Below are positions 48,074-58,443 of a stretch of 64,000 nt of DNA, in pieces. Both the position numbers and the translations under genes were made by a program. The number at the start of each line of letters is the position of its first letter. Position 1 is the stretch's first letter. The DNA comes from Bin80 sp965116685 (GTDB lineage: Bacteria > Bacteroidota > Rhodothermia > Rhodothermales > Bin80), in NCBI GenBank assembly GCA_965116685.1, contig OZ220707.1:868001-932000 (forward strand), given 5' to 3'. Under the pieces are notes generated by a model. That model had not been told where the DNA came from, searched no databases, and saw only the letters and a program-made list of their open reading frames with translations.

Positions 48074-50164
48074 TCAACAGATAACGGCCCCCTCCTCGCT
48101 TCCTGAAGAAATAAGTGACAGACATCCTTCTCTGTCTTCCCCCATGAGAAGCATCCCCTGACTCTCCAGTCCCATCATCTTCCTGGGTGCCAAATTCGCC
48201 ACTACCACAACGGACTGCCCGACCATTTCCTCCGGTTGAAAATGTTCTGCAACCCCCGCAAGAATCTGACGGGTTTCATAGCCAAGATCCACTTGTAACT
48301 TCAGCAGTTTTTTGGATTTTGGAACCGGCTCTGCACTAAGTATGCGACCGGTCCGAAGATCCATTTTCGCAAAGTCATCATAGCTGATTGTGGGCTTTGC
48401 CTCCGCATATGGGGGACCCGATACGGGGTCGGTAGATTCTAATTTTTCGATCTGTGTCTGAATGGTATCGTCCGTTACTTTATGAAAGAGAATTTCTTTG
48501 CGTCCAAGCACATGTCCTACTGGAAGTGGAGAGGAAGCCACCTCGGACCAGCCAATCCCCTCCGAATGATCGGCGTCGGGTAAACTGGACCGGACTCCCT
48601 CGAATCTCAACATGCCTCGAAGTTTTTCCGCCGAAAATGGAAGAACTGGATCCATCAGTACTGACAACGCTGCCGCAATCTGTAGGGCTACGTGAACCGT
48701 ATTGGCACACTGGGACCGGTCGGTCTTCCGCGTGACCCATGGAACCTGATCATTGAAGTACTTATTCCCCAGTCTCGCCACATTCATCGTCAAACGCACC
48801 GCTTCGCGGAACCGAAACCGCTCATAGGCGGCCCCGATCTGCTGCGGATATGCTGCCAATTCTGCAAGAGCTGCTTCATCTGCCGCAGAAGGAGAAGACA
48901 GTGGAGGTACCTTATTGTCAAACTCGCGCTCGGCAAATGTCAGGGCACGATTGACAAAGTTGCCTAATATATCCGCCAGTTCACTGTTGACACGCGTCTG
49001 AAAATCATTCCAGTTGAAATCAGCGTCTTTGGACTCGGGGAGCGTGCTAGTGAGCACATAGCGTAGCAGGTCCGGAGGAAAGTCATTGAGGTACTCATGC
49101 AACCATACTGCCCACCCCCGACTCGTTGACAACTTGCTGCCTTCAATATTCAGAAACTCATTCGCAGGAACCTGATCCGGCACTACATACTCCCCGTAAG
49201 CCATCAGCATCGCGGGAAACATCAGCGTATGGAATACAATATTGTCCTTACCGATAAAATGAATCAGCCTGGACTCCTCATCCTGCCAATACAGCTTCCA
49301 TCGCTCTGGGTCACCTTTGCGCTGTGCCCATTCACGCGTTGATGAAATGTATCCAATCGGTGCATCAAACCATACATAGATCACTTTTCCCTCTGATTGC
49401 ACCCCAGCCGCATCCGCAGCTTCCCGGGGTACGGGAACCCCCCAAGGGACATCACGGGTGATTGCCCGGTCACGCAATCCATCCGTAAACCAGGCCCCAA
49501 TCTGCCCAAGAACGTTCGGTTTCCAATCGGAATGGCTGGAAATGTAGGCTTCCAATCGGCTTTGCCACTGTCCCAAGGGCAAATACCAGTGCGTTGTCGG
49601 GCGCAACTCCGGGACTGCATCGGTCAATGTGCTCCGCGGATTTTTGATCTCTGTGGGACTGAGTGAGGTGCCGCACTTTTCACATTGATCTCCATATGCA
49701 TCCTCGTAGCCACAAATCGGACAAGTGCCATGTACAAAACGGTCTGCAAGAAAAACCTTTGCCTCCGGGTCATATAGGTGCTCCTCCCGCTTCAGTACAA
49801 ACTCATTCTTCCCGGATAATCTCCGAAAAAAATCCTGACTGGTATCTGTGTGAACCTCACGTGTAGTGCGGCTATAGTTATCGAAACTGATACCAAACCC
49901 CTTAAAGCTGTCCCGGATCATGGGATGGTAACGATCAACGACTTCCTGAGGGGTGACCTTCTCCTGCATTGCCTGCATCACGATCGCTACACCATATTCA
50001 TCCGATCCGCAGACGTATACCACATCGCGACCCTGCAACCTCAAATAGCGAACATAAATGTCCGCTGGCAGATATGCACCTGCTAGATGCCCGATATGCA
50101 CCGGACCATTTGCATACGGCAACGCAGAAGTCACCAATGTGCGCTGAAAAGATTTGTCCGGCAT
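48074..50164 (-). CDS. metG: methionyl-tRNA synthetase
   Basis: Class I synthetase, 696 residues. HIGH motif in YANGPVHIGHLAGAYLPADIYVRY, zinc knuckle CPICGYEDAYGDQCEKCG, WFDAPIGYIS, and a KMSKS-equivalent written KLSTSRGWAVWLHEYL as in Bacteroidota-type enzymes. The C-terminal ~110 residues are the EMAP/tRNA-binding domain (DFAKMDLRTGRILSAEPVP ... NLAPRKMMGLESQGMLLM). Divergent from the his operon. Confidence 0.96.
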   Translation of the reverse strand: MPDKSFQRTLVTSALPYANGPVHIGHLAGAYLPADIYVRYLRLQGRDVVYVCGSDEYGVAIVMQAMQEKVTPQEVVDRYHPMIRDSFKGFGISFDNYSRTTREVHTDTSQDFFRRLSGKNEFVLKREEHLYDPEAKVFLADRFVHGTCPICGYEDAYGDQCEKCGTSLSPTEIKNPRSTLTDAVPELRPTTHWYLPLGQWQSRLEAYISSHSDWKPNVLGQIGAWFTDGLRDRAITRDVPWGVPVPREAADAAGVQSEGKVIYVWFDAPIGYISSTREWAQRKGDPERWKLYWQDEESRLIHFIGKDNIVFHTLMFPAMLMAYGEYVVPDQVPANEFLNIEGSKLSTSRGWAVWLHEYLNDFPPDLLRYVLTSTLPESKDADFNWNDFQTRVNSELADILGNFVNRALTFAEREFDNKVPPLSSPSAADEAALAELAAYPQQIGAAYERFRFREAVRLTMNVARLGNKYFNDQVPWVTRKTDRSQCANTVHVALQIAAALSVLMDPVLPFSAEKLRGMLRFEGVRSSLPDADHSEGIGWSEVASSPLPVGHVLGRKEILFHKVTDDTIQTQIEKLESTDPVSGPPYAEAKPTISYDDFAKMDLRTGRILSAEPVPKSKKLLKLQVDLGYETRQILAGVAEHFQPEEMVGQSVVVVANLAPRKMMGLESQGMLLMGEDREGCLSLISSGSEEGAVIC

Positions 50165-50293
50165 CGATGTAAGAGGGTTGATCTGTGGTTCAACAAAAGC
50201 TCACCGCTGCGGATCCTGACCACAGGAATAAGTACCTACGTGCCAAACCGTGTACTTATGCGTACAAGCTGAATTCAATCATATCTGCCAGTG

Positions 50294-50896
50294 ATGGAAT
50301 CTGTTACTTTCGATCGACAAAGTTCGATCACCCGAACAACCGGGGAAACCGATGTCTCCGTCCAGTTCAACCTTGATGGAACTGGTGATTACAAAAACCA
50401 GACGGGGGTTGGGTTTCTGGATCATATGTTGGATCTCTTTGCAAAACATGGTCAGTTCGATCTAAAAACCAAGTGCAGCGGAGATCTTGATGTTGACGAA
50501 CATCATACTGTTGAAGATGTTGGGATTTGTCTCGGTCAGGCGCTACGACAAGCGCTGGGTGACAAATCCCATATCACACGCTATGGCCATGCATACGTGC
50601 CGATGGACGAAGCACTGGCCCGCACAGTGATTGATCTCTCCGGCCGATTCATGCTCTATTTTGAAGGAGAATTTGATCGTCCAACGGTGGGCGACCTCCC
50701 AACCGAACTTATTCAGCATTTCTGGTACAGCTTTGCAGAGCATGCACATTGTACACTGCATATCAGTGTCCTCTACGGAATCAACACGCATCACAAGATT
50801 GAAGCGATCTTCAAATCTGTTGGGCGTGCACTAAGAATCGCCGTACAACAAAGCGAAGATAATTCAAAGATGCCATCAACTAAAGGGATCCTATAG
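50294..50896 (+). CDS. hisB: imidazoleglycerol-phosphate dehydratase
   Basis: Sixth step of histidine synthesis. Monofunctional form of ~200 residues, starting ATG 50294 (a GTG one codon earlier is possible). Manganese-binding motifs GFLDHMLDLFAKHG, DLDVDEHHTVEDVGI, AEHAHCTLHISV and GINTHHKIEAIFKS are complete. No fused phosphatase domain, so a separate histidinol-phosphatase is needed. First of five tightly spaced genes; 3 bp before proC. Confidence 0.96.
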   Translation: MESVTFDRQSSITRTTGETDVSVQFNLDGTGDYKNQTGVGFLDHMLDLFAKHGQFDLKTKCSGDLDVDEHHTVEDVGICLGQALRQALGDKSHITRYGHAYVPMDEALARTVIDLSGRFMLYFEGEFDRPTVGDLPTELIQHFWYSFAEHAHCTLHISVLYGINTHHKIEAIFKSVGRALRIAVQQSEDNSKMPSTKGIL

Positions 50897-50899
50897 CCC

Positions 50900-51721
50900 A
50901 TGTCACTCTCCCATCAAACCTTAGCTGTCATTGGTGCAGGCAATATTGGCCGTGCCCTCGTTGGAGGGTTGATTTCAGGTGGGCACCTGGATCCATCAAG
51001 GGTTCGTATAACCCGGCGAAATCCAAATGCTCTGGAGATTCTGCGTGAAAAACTCCCTGGTGTATCTGCGGGTGTGGATAACAAGGCAGCCGTCAAAGAT
51101 GCCTCCATCGTTGTACTGTCTATTAAACCCACAAATTGGCTGAGCGTCGCGGAAGAAATTCGCGAATTCGTAAACCCGGAAACCTTGATTGTTTCTGTAC
51201 TTGCCGGGCTCACTACGGACCGGATCGCGCAGGAATTCCCGGACCATCAGCCGGTTGTCCGTACGATGCCAAACACGCCAATGACGGTGTTCCAGGGAGC
51301 CACTGCCATCTGCGCAGGAACCTCCGCATCTGCCGAACACATTGGGTTGGTTCGAGAAATGTTTGAAGCCGTAGGCAGGGTGGAGCGGGTCCCGGAATAT
51401 CTTATGGACGCCGTCACTGGACTCAGCGGCAGTGGCCCGGCATACGTCTACATGCTAATCGAAGCCCTGACCGATGCCGGCGTAAAACAGGGACTCCCTC
51501 GCTCAACAGCATTCAGATTGACCAAACAAACTGTACTTGGGGCAGCACAACTTGCAGATCAAACTGATAAACATCCTGCAATCCTGCGTGATGAAGTTAC
51601 CACGCCGGGTGGAACTTCTATAGCCGCGATTGCAGAATTGGAGCAGCATGGCTTGCGCACCATGTTCATCCACGCTGTTGCGACTGCAACAGAACGTTCC
51701 AAGGAACTCAGTGGAAATTGA
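50900..51721 (+). CDS. proC: pyrroline-5-carboxylate reductase
   Basis: Last step of proline synthesis, NAD(P)H-dependent. 273 residues: IGAGNIGRALVGGLISGG dinucleotide fold, VVLSIKPTNW, VVRTMPNTPMTVFQGATAI and the C-terminal signature AVTGLSGSGPAYVYMLIEAL with DEVTTPGGTSIAAIAELEQHG. Sits between hisB and hisH, separated by 3 and 12 bp, so it is co-expressed with histidine genes, an uncommon order. Confidence 0.96.
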   Translation: MSLSHQTLAVIGAGNIGRALVGGLISGGHLDPSRVRITRRNPNALEILREKLPGVSAGVDNKAAVKDASIVVLSIKPTNWLSVAEEIREFVNPETLIVSVLAGLTTDRIAQEFPDHQPVVRTMPNTPMTVFQGATAICAGTSASAEHIGLVREMFEAVGRVERVPEYLMDAVTGLSGSGPAYVYMLIEALTDAGVKQGLPRSTAFRLTKQTVLGAAQLADQTDKHPAILRDEVTTPGGTSIAAIAELEQHGLRTMFIHAVATATERSKELSGN

Positions 51722-51733
51722 TGGTTGCCCACC

Positions 51734-52345
51734 ATGATTACGATCATCGATTACGGTATCGGGAATCTGCATTCCATTGAGCGAGCATTCCAGCATATTG
51801 CCTCAGGGGTTATCCGGACGGATAACGCGGAAGCCATTGATCAGGCAGACCGACTTGTGCTTCCCGGTGTTGGTGCTTTTGGTGCCTGTATCCAAGAAGT
51901 AAGAAAGCGAGGACTGGAACAACCCATTCTGGATGCAATTGCTCGCAAGGTGCCATTCCTGGGTGTCTGTGTGGGGATGCAGATGCTCTTTGAATCCAGT
52001 TCGGAAAAAGGCCAACATATTGGCCTGGGGCTACTGAGCGGGCATGTCGAGGCATTGAGGCCACAAGATCCTACTCTAAAAATCCCCCATATGGGATGGA
52101 ATGTTGTTTCGCCGGTCCAGCCCAGTCCACTTCTGCATGATCTACCCGATGATGCGTGCTGCTACTTTGCACACTCCTTCTACGCAAGCAGGACCGACCC
52201 GCATGAGGTGATTGCCTCTACAGAGTACGGGGTAACTCTTCCGGTTGTCGTGGGACGAGATAATGTCTACGGGGTACAATTTCACCCGGAAAAGAGTCAC
52301 AAAATAGGCCTTCAAATTTTATCAAATTTTGCCCAACTTGTATGA
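51734..52345 (+). CDS. hisH: imidazole glycerol phosphate synthase, glutaminase subunit
   Basis: Supplies ammonia to HisF. ATG 51734 (MITIIDYGIGNLHSIERAF) preferred over an upstream TTG. Class I glutamine amidotransferase triad: Cys in FLGVCVGMQMLFE, His and Glu in GVQFHPEKSHK. Overlaps hisA by 4 bp. Confidence 0.95.
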   Translation: MITIIDYGIGNLHSIERAFQHIASGVIRTDNAEAIDQADRLVLPGVGAFGACIQEVRKRGLEQPILDAIARKVPFLGVCVGMQMLFESSSEKGQHIGLGLLSGHVEALRPQDPTLKIPHMGWNVVSPVQPSPLLHDLPDDACCYFAHSFYASRTDPHEVIASTEYGVTLPVVVGRDNVYGVQFHPEKSHKIGLQILSNFAQLV

Positions 52346-53088
52346 TTATCCCGGTACCGGCAATTGACCTCCTAGATGGATGCTGCGTGCGGCTGATGCA
52401 GGGGGCATACGATCAGGTCACCAACTATCATCGTGACCCGTCAGCGGTTGCCCAACAATGGGAATCTCAGGGAGCAACGCTGCTGCATGTTGTCGACCTT
52501 GATGCTGCACGATCTGGAGGGCAGACACACAATACAGAAACAATTGCTTCGATCGCAAAACAGGTATCTATTCCGGTCCAGACTGGCGGAGGAATTCGGT
52601 CCAGTGCAGATGTCACCCGTGTCCTTGAGCATGGAATCCACCGGGTGATCATTGGTACCGCTGCCGTTCAGGATCCCTCACTCGTTCGTGCAATGGTTGC
52701 AAAATATGGACCGGAACGTATTGCGGTCGGCATCGATGCCAAAGAAGGAGAGGTCCGTGTGAGCGGGTGGCTTGAAGGGACTGGGATGCCTGCTTTTGAG
52801 TTTGCCAAGAAGATGGAACGGCGCGGAATTCGCCGTATTATCTATACCGACATCAGCCGAGACGGTACGATGACTGGCCCCAATCTGAGTGCCTACCGCA
52901 CTTTAGGAATGCAGCTTGAATCTGCGCAGTTGATGGCAAGCGGTGGTGTGTCTGGTCCAGAGGATTTGGCAGCCTTGAGTGAACTGGAGTCTGTTGGTGT
53001 AGATTCGGTCATCATTGGCCGGGCACTCTATGAGGGGAAATTTTCAGACTATACTCTTTGGCCGGAAGGATTGGAAAGATGCCCCTAA
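52342..53088 (+). CDS. hisA: ProFAR isomerase
   Basis: Amadori isomerisation of ProFAR to PRFAR. (beta/alpha)8 barrel of 248 residues: VPAIDLLDGCCVRLMQGAYDQ with the catalytic Asp, LHVVDLDAARSGG, VQTGGGIRSSADV, IYTDISRDGTMTGPN with the second Asp, and ASGGVSGPEDL. Its end overlaps hisF by 10 bp. Confidence 0.96.
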   Translation: MIIPVPAIDLLDGCCVRLMQGAYDQVTNYHRDPSAVAQQWESQGATLLHVVDLDAARSGGQTHNTETIASIAKQVSIPVQTGGGIRSSADVTRVLEHGIHRVIIGTAAVQDPSLVRAMVAKYGPERIAVGIDAKEGEVRVSGWLEGTGMPAFEFAKKMERRGIRRIIYTDISRDGTMTGPNLSAYRTLGMQLESAQLMASGGVSGPEDLAALSELESVGVDSVIIGRALYEGKFSDYTLWPEGLERCP

Positions 53089-53843
53089 CCAAGCGGATTA
53101 TCCCCTGCCTAGATGTAGATCAGGGGCGTGTCGTAAAAGGAATCCAATTTGTGGACCTAGTTGATGCCGGAGATCCCCTCGAACAGGCGCATGTGTACAA
53201 CAAGGAGGGAGCCGATGAACTTGTATTTCTGGATATTACGGCAACCCACGAAGGGCGCGACATCATGCATGATGTCGTTCGCCAAACGGCCGAACAGATT
53301 TTTATCCCTCTAACCGTTGGTGGAGGTATCCGAACCTTGGAGGATATGCGGAAAATGCTTCACGCTGGTGCGGATAAAGTCGCCATCAACTCCGCTGCAA
53401 TTCGGACCCCCGATCTCATAACAGAATGTGCTGAGGCATTCGGTGCCCAATGCGTGGTTGTGGCGATTGACATGAAACGACGCCCCGAGGGAGGCTGGGA
53501 AGTCTATACACACGGAGGACGGCGAGCCACAGGGATTGATGGATTTGAGTGGGCCAAGGAAGCAGAGACGCGAGGAGCTGGTGAATTATTGGTCACATCC
53601 ATGGATCGGGATGGTACTCAGATTGGATATGATCTGAAGCTATTGCAACGCCTGGATGAACTCGTACAGCTTCCTGTTATCGCCTCCGGCGGTGCCGGTA
53701 CGCTTGAGCATTTACGGGACGCTCTACTCATCGGCCGTGCTCACGCGGTTCTTGCTGCATCCATGTTCCACTTTAAACAGGTTACGATCATGCAGGCAAA
53801 ACAATTCCTGCATGATGCGGGGATTACCGTCAGACTTATCTAA
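53079..53843 (+). CDS. hisF: imidazole glycerol phosphate synthase, cyclase subunit
   Basis: Start ATG 53079 (MPLTKRIIPCLDVDQGRVVKG), inside the end of hisA. Catalytic Asp in CLDVD and Asp in VVAIDMKRR; LTVGGGIRTLEDM, DKVAINSAA, VTSMDRDGTQIGYDL and ASGGAGTLEHL complete the barrel. Forms the ammonia-channelling complex with HisH. No hisI(E) follows; the next 129 bp (53844-53972) hold no gene that could be recognised. Confidence 0.96.
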   Translation: MPLTKRIIPCLDVDQGRVVKGIQFVDLVDAGDPLEQAHVYNKEGADELVFLDITATHEGRDIMHDVVRQTAEQIFIPLTVGGGIRTLEDMRKMLHAGADKVAINSAAIRTPDLITECAEAFGAQCVVVAIDMKRRPEGGWEVYTHGGRRATGIDGFEWAKEAETRGAGELLVTSMDRDGTQIGYDLKLLQRLDELVQLPVIASGGAGTLEHLRDALLIGRAHAVLAASMFHFKQVTIMQAKQFLHDAGITVRLI

Positions 53844-53972
53844 GTCATTAGACTTGACCGCCTCTGAACGCCATTTTGATTGGACCTCCAAGGCATCCGT
53901 GGGAGCATTACGCAAAATGCTTAGAACATCCCGCACCCCGTATTGCTGCTTTGTATCCAGTGCAAGGCATCT

Positions 53973-54497
53973 CTAAGCCCGATCGTCTGCCCAATCCAAC
54001 CGGACCTTCAACGTGCGCAGCATGGCAAACGTGTTGCTGTACTGGACTTCAAACTGAGCACACACATCAGGCAGCTTGATGCCCTTCCTGGATCCCGGTG
54101 CACTCGGTTCGTTGGTCACGACGATCGCACCGTGAACCCGCGCGTAAGCCACGAGCCAACGTCCGTACCCGTCGCGAATTTCTCCTTCGCGTGGCCGAGA
54201 TACCTCGCGTGGCGCTCAACCCACATCATGATGTCCGTATAGGCATCCATCACATCGGTAGTGTCCACGGAAAGGAAGAAGCCGTCCGGGACTTTACTTT
54301 TCACCCATTCCACGAGATCTTCTATCTTGCGCCGAGAGGAGCTCGCTGCGCACTTGATCAATGCTATAGACTCGACCTGCCCGGTGGTGATGAAGGAGGC
54401 TCTTCCAGAAGCCGGGACAGATCTTAAACGAATAATACCGGTTCTTCGCCGTAATAAACACGTCCGAATCCAGAAGTTAGATCAGATTAACCATCAT
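53973..54497 (-). pseudogene. DUF4411 (PIN-like) toxin, decayed
   Basis: The original protein can be traced through three frames: LLDSDVFITAKNRYYSFKIC, GFWKSLLHHHRAGRVYSIDQVRSELL, RRKIEDLVEWVKSKVPDGFF, then WLVAYARVHGAIVVTNEP and a C-terminal DVCAQFEVQYSNTFAML. A stop follows the fifth codon (MVNLI*), one frameshift lies near 54345 and another near 54155. LDSDVFI and VTNEP hold likely acidic metal ligands of the PIN-type RNase fold. The start overlaps the stop of the ImmA gene (ATGA), as expected for a toxin paired with an XRE-ImmA antitoxin. Confidence 0.7.
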
Positions 54498-55657
54498 GGA
54501 AGATCCACGCCTAGCCGCTTGGCGTATCGTTGGAAGGTCCCTCCACGCAACCCGGTGAGATCATAGGCTTCCTTGAACCCGATGCGCCCCTCCAACGCGG
54601 CGCGCAACACCCGGGTCGTAAAGAGTTTGCCGACACGCGTGTTCTGGTTGTTGTAAAAGTCGCCACCGGTAGTTTTTTTGCCGCTCTCACGCTCTCTGCG
54701 AGTGTAGCGGTCGTAAAACTTGAAGAAGGTATCCCAGTCCACGAGATTCAAGTCGAGGGCTCGACGGGAAGCGACGATTGGACTGACTTTGAACATTCGG
54801 GCAAGCTCCTTGAAGCGATCCTCCTTCCGTTCGACTTTCCCCCACTGCTCTCTAAGCTCTCCCGCTGGCACGAGCAACTCCGCCGCCGCCTTGTTACACC
54901 ATTCCTCTACGTCCGAATCACCGGGAGACAGGGCCTCGAAACCAGACAGCCCTTCCTTACCAAGTCAGATATGGGCCAATTCATGAGCGAGCGTGAACAT
55001 CTGCGCCGACTTGACGTCCCCACCGTTCACGAAGATGAGCGGGGCATAGGGGTCGGTGAGCGCGAAGCCACGAAACTCATTCACGCTCAGTTTTCGGCGT
55101 GTGCTGTTTCCCACTACGCCGTTGATCACCGCCATCACGCCCAAGTGCTCGATCATTCGGCGCAACTCGCTCACGGCAGCCATCCAAGTGTGGACTCCCG
55201 CAGCCCAGCCACCATCAAGGCCCAGCGTTCGTCGCATCTCCTGACCAACGGCGTCTGGATCATCGGCTAACCGGGCGCTCCCTACGAATGACAAGGGTTC
55301 CGCGTCGTTCTCGACAAGGGACTCCCGCAACCACTCCTGACGGCGTTGCATCGTGTAGAGGGTATCAAGCAAGTTGGGACTTGGCCTCCCTCGACCGGCA
55401 CCGGTCACTCTGCGATAGTCGGGAACCGGAAGACGTTCGTCGGGGGGCTCAGGAAGAAACATGTAGCCGAGTGGCGTCTGCGTGGCCTTGGCCAGCTGCT
55501 TCAGCTGCTTGAGCGTAGGCTGTCTCTCGTGTCGGACCCAAGCCTTGACCACCCTCTTGAGCTGCTTCGGGGAGCGTTCTATAAGGCTATCAATGTCGTA
55601 GCCAGCACGCTCGCAGGCCCAACGAAGCATCTCCGGCGGTACTGGTACGCGAGTCAT
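54494..55657 (-). pseudogene. XRE-family regulator with ImmA/IrrE metallopeptidase domain, nonsense mutation
   Basis: Start ATG 55657 (MTRVPVPPEMLRWACERAG). N-terminal helix-turn-helix (LKQLKQLAKATQTPLGYMFLPEPP), then an ImmA/IrrE zinc protease with HELAHI followed by an in-frame TGA (54965-54967) where the family has Trp, and LGKEGLSG after it in the same frame. The C-terminal part (VEEWCNKAAAELLVPAGEL ... LRGGTFQRYAKRLGVDLP) is otherwise intact. Readthrough would give ~387 residues. Paired with the DUF4411 gene as a predicted toxin-antitoxin operon. Confidence 0.75.
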
Positions 55658-55679
55658 GCCCCGACCCTCTTGGAGCCAT

Positions 55680-55830
55680 GACGTTCGCATAGCCAAGTCC
55701 ATTCCCAGTTGCTGGGGACACGAAACGGTGTTTCTCCCACCGAAATCGGATTGCCTCTTACTCTCCTGATCCGTTTAGCAGCCCGGGGATAAAATACTTG
55801 TTTCGGGATCGTGTCTCCAATATCACTCAT
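55680..55830 (-). pseudogene. possible HsdS (type I restriction specificity subunit) remnant
   Basis: The minus strand from 55830 reads MSDIGDTIPKQVFYPRAAKR followed by GETPFRVPSNWEWTWL. The PFxVPxxWEWxxL motif marks the start of a target-recognition domain in HsdS proteins. Only ~50 codons remain. Suggests that the toxin-antitoxin pair belonged to a lost restriction-modification island. The match is short. Confidence 0.35.
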
Positions 55831-56113
55831 GCCAGCGTAGGATCTCCTTTCATCAATTTGAGGGCCAAGGTATGACCAGGAGCGGTCCAGATGCCGCTAA
55901 ACCGCCGAAATACGCGATATCGGCCATATTTGCCAAAAAAGGCTAACCAAGGGGCTAAGCCCTTCGACAATGCCAATTGGACAGATCAATTCCCCTGAAG
56001 GACTCTTGGCTTACTCACACAACAGTACGTTCGCACTACAGGTAAATGCCTCCCCTTGCAAGACCATTCGCTTTAAAGCCACAGGGTTATCTTAAACAGG
56101 AGCTCTGCACAAT
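55831..56113. other. intergenic debris, no recognised feature
   Basis: About 280 bp between the HsdS-like scrap and IS1380 copy B. No open frame, RNA or repeat was recognised in either strand. Confidence 0.4.
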
Positions 56114-58213
56114 CCCATAATATTCATCTCAATTTAGCAGTTTCGTATTGATAAGCATCTGGGGAGCCTTATCCTGCTATATTTGTTCCATTCATTGGGC
56201 GATTAGCCCTGTTTTTCGTGGATTTTGATCGAATAAACCTCTGTTTTCGTTCTGAATCAAGTCTACTGACCTGTTTAAGAATTATCTACTCATTTCACCC
56301 TCAAGGTGATCCCATGTCCCCGTCTTCTGAGCCTCTTTTTGTGCTTCCCTTCAACCAGTCAATTCGGATCAAATCGTCTAGTCGCAACCATACGACCTCG
56401 GACGCAGGCACATTCTTGTTGCGGTCGGTGATTGACCGCACCGGAATCCTGGACTTTTTGACCGATCAACTGCACGATCCTCGGGATCCACATCGTATCC
56501 ACTATCCTTTGTTTGAATACACAGTGGCTGCTTCAGTTAATGCAGGGCTGGAGTTCGTTATGGACGGATGCACTCAGTCGGGATGCGGCCTTTGGTGTGT
56601 CCACCAGTACGAGCCGGGGGGATGGGGTAGTCGGATCGGATCGTACGTTGGCATCGCAGCCGACCATGTCCCGCTTGGTGGGTCTGCTGGGCATGGTACA
56701 GAATCTGGTTCACTTGAAGGCAGGGCTTCTGAAGGTGGGGATGGAGCATATGCTGGTCCAAAACGGTGGACGGCGGCGCGATGAAGTGGTCATTGATGTG
56801 GATGCGATGCCCGTGGATGCACACGGCAACCAGCTTGGCAGCAAGTATCATGGGCATTATAAGCGGACCATCTTCCTTCCCCTGATTGCTTCGTGCGGGG
56901 AGACCGGGGATGTGCTCGGGGCGCAATTGCGTCCGGGAACTCAGCGCGAGGTCACCGATTGCGAGGACTTCATCGTTCCCATCGCCCATGCGGTGCGCCA
57001 GCATGTCGCCGACCAGGTCATTGTCCGTATGGACGCCGGCTTCAATAGTGGTGCGTTGTGTGCACGACTGGAGACCGAAAATATTGGCTATCTCATGCGT
57101 CTACGCAAGAACAAGACACTGGAACAGATGGCCGCAAAGTACGTGAAGGATCGCCCGTTGGAGGATATGACCTGCATTGAGTTGACGTATAGTGCGAAGT
57201 CGTGGGAATGTACTCGTCGGGTGGTATTGGTGATCAAGTCGCGCCCGGGAGAGCTATATGACAGGGTCTATTTTTTGGTGACCAATCTTGATGCGGAGAT
57301 GTATCCAGGTCAGAAGTTGGTTCCCATGTACAGTCAACGCGGAAAGGCGGAGATGCATCAGGGCGAGATGAAAATCGCCTGCAGCGCATCATTGTCGTCC
57401 TCTCCACGTCCCAAGTCGCATTACCGTCAGAGACCGATTGAGCGTACATACGAAATGGATCCCGATGCGGAGGTCGGCGCGGAGAATGATGTGCGCCTCC
57501 AGGTGTACATGCTGGCCTACCAGCTTCTTCACATCAGTCGATGCAACTTGCATAGTCCGCCTCCACCGTTGGATGAGACCCCATCGTCTGAACAGACTCC
57601 ACCGGCGCCAACGCAATGCGCCCAGGGGCTGCGTCAAACGAATCTACCTGGAGTTGTGCTGGACGAATCAACGGGGGGTGCCTTGGAGACGGATGTGCAG
57701 GACTCCCCGGACCCCGATCGGGAAGAGGCGCACATGCACATTCGCCGCTTCCGACTGTGTGTGCTGAAGGTCGGTGCAACCATGGCACGTCATGGCCGCT
57801 ATGTAACCTTTTATATCGCCCAGTCAGCCGTACAGGCCTGGAAGCGTTTCCTGGAACACTTTCAGCAGTTGCAATGGTACACAATACCGGAATATTGAAG
57901 CTGAGCCTTTCCGCTACACCCGGAATTCGTGCCTGCTTCGGGCCGGACTCCGAAGCGAAAATCCTCCCCGGAGGTGATTCTTGGAATGAGTGTAGAGCGA
58001 AACATACCTCGCTGTAGGACTGGACTGCACATGAGGAATGGGTTGACCGGAAATCTACCCCAATCAACCCGGAAAATATGCGAGAATGACCTCGGGAGTC
58101 GCCCCAATCATGAAGGTCAACTCGCAGATTCCATCTCACACAGGAAATCCTGACTCCGCACAACCAAAGACGCACTTTGGAGCCATGGGAAAATCCATGA
58201 TGAATAATATGGG
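56114..58213 (+). mobile_element. IS1380-like insertion sequence, copy B (2100 bp)
   Basis: Same length and ends as copy A. Flanking bases are ACAAT on the left and ACCAT on the right, so the 5-bp target duplication is imperfect (4 of 5), from later mutation or from recombination between copies. It separates the decayed restriction/toxin island from the cytochrome genes. Confidence 0.88.
56314..57898 (+). pseudogene. IS1380-family transposase, copy B, in two frames
   Basis: ATG 56314 after AAGGTGAT. The first frame carries the N-terminal part to NAGLEFVMD; the conserved continuation DALSRDAAFGVSTSTSRG, LASQPTMSRL and the DDE motifs is in the +1 frame from about 56562. The shift is at the same codons as in copy A although the two differ by scattered substitutions. 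In copy B the first frame stays open much longer (to 56784), with nonsense sequence. Confidence 0.8.
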
Positions 58214-58443
58214 ACCATCTGTCCGCCTCCAAAAACCCATGAAAGAGTACTGTTGAGATAAACATAGATCCGTTACCACAATACACCCACCAAGTCTGGA
58301 ATCCATGGATTCCAGACTTTATCCCCGGACTGCTACATTAATCCCCATGGACATTTGGACAGGGAATAACGTGCTTAGCCTATATCTGTACCTGCCCGGA
58401 TCGAGATTTGCGAACAAAGCGAAAATATCTTATCCTATTCGCC

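Noticed and set aside
1734..54967. TGA at conserved Trp positions in two genes (ISL3 copy B at 1734, ImmA at 54965), suggesting a code with TGA = Trp
   Set aside because: Intact genes such as aspS, proC and the overlapping operon genes end in TGA, and both affected genes carry or adjoin other damage. Simple G-to-A mutations explain them.
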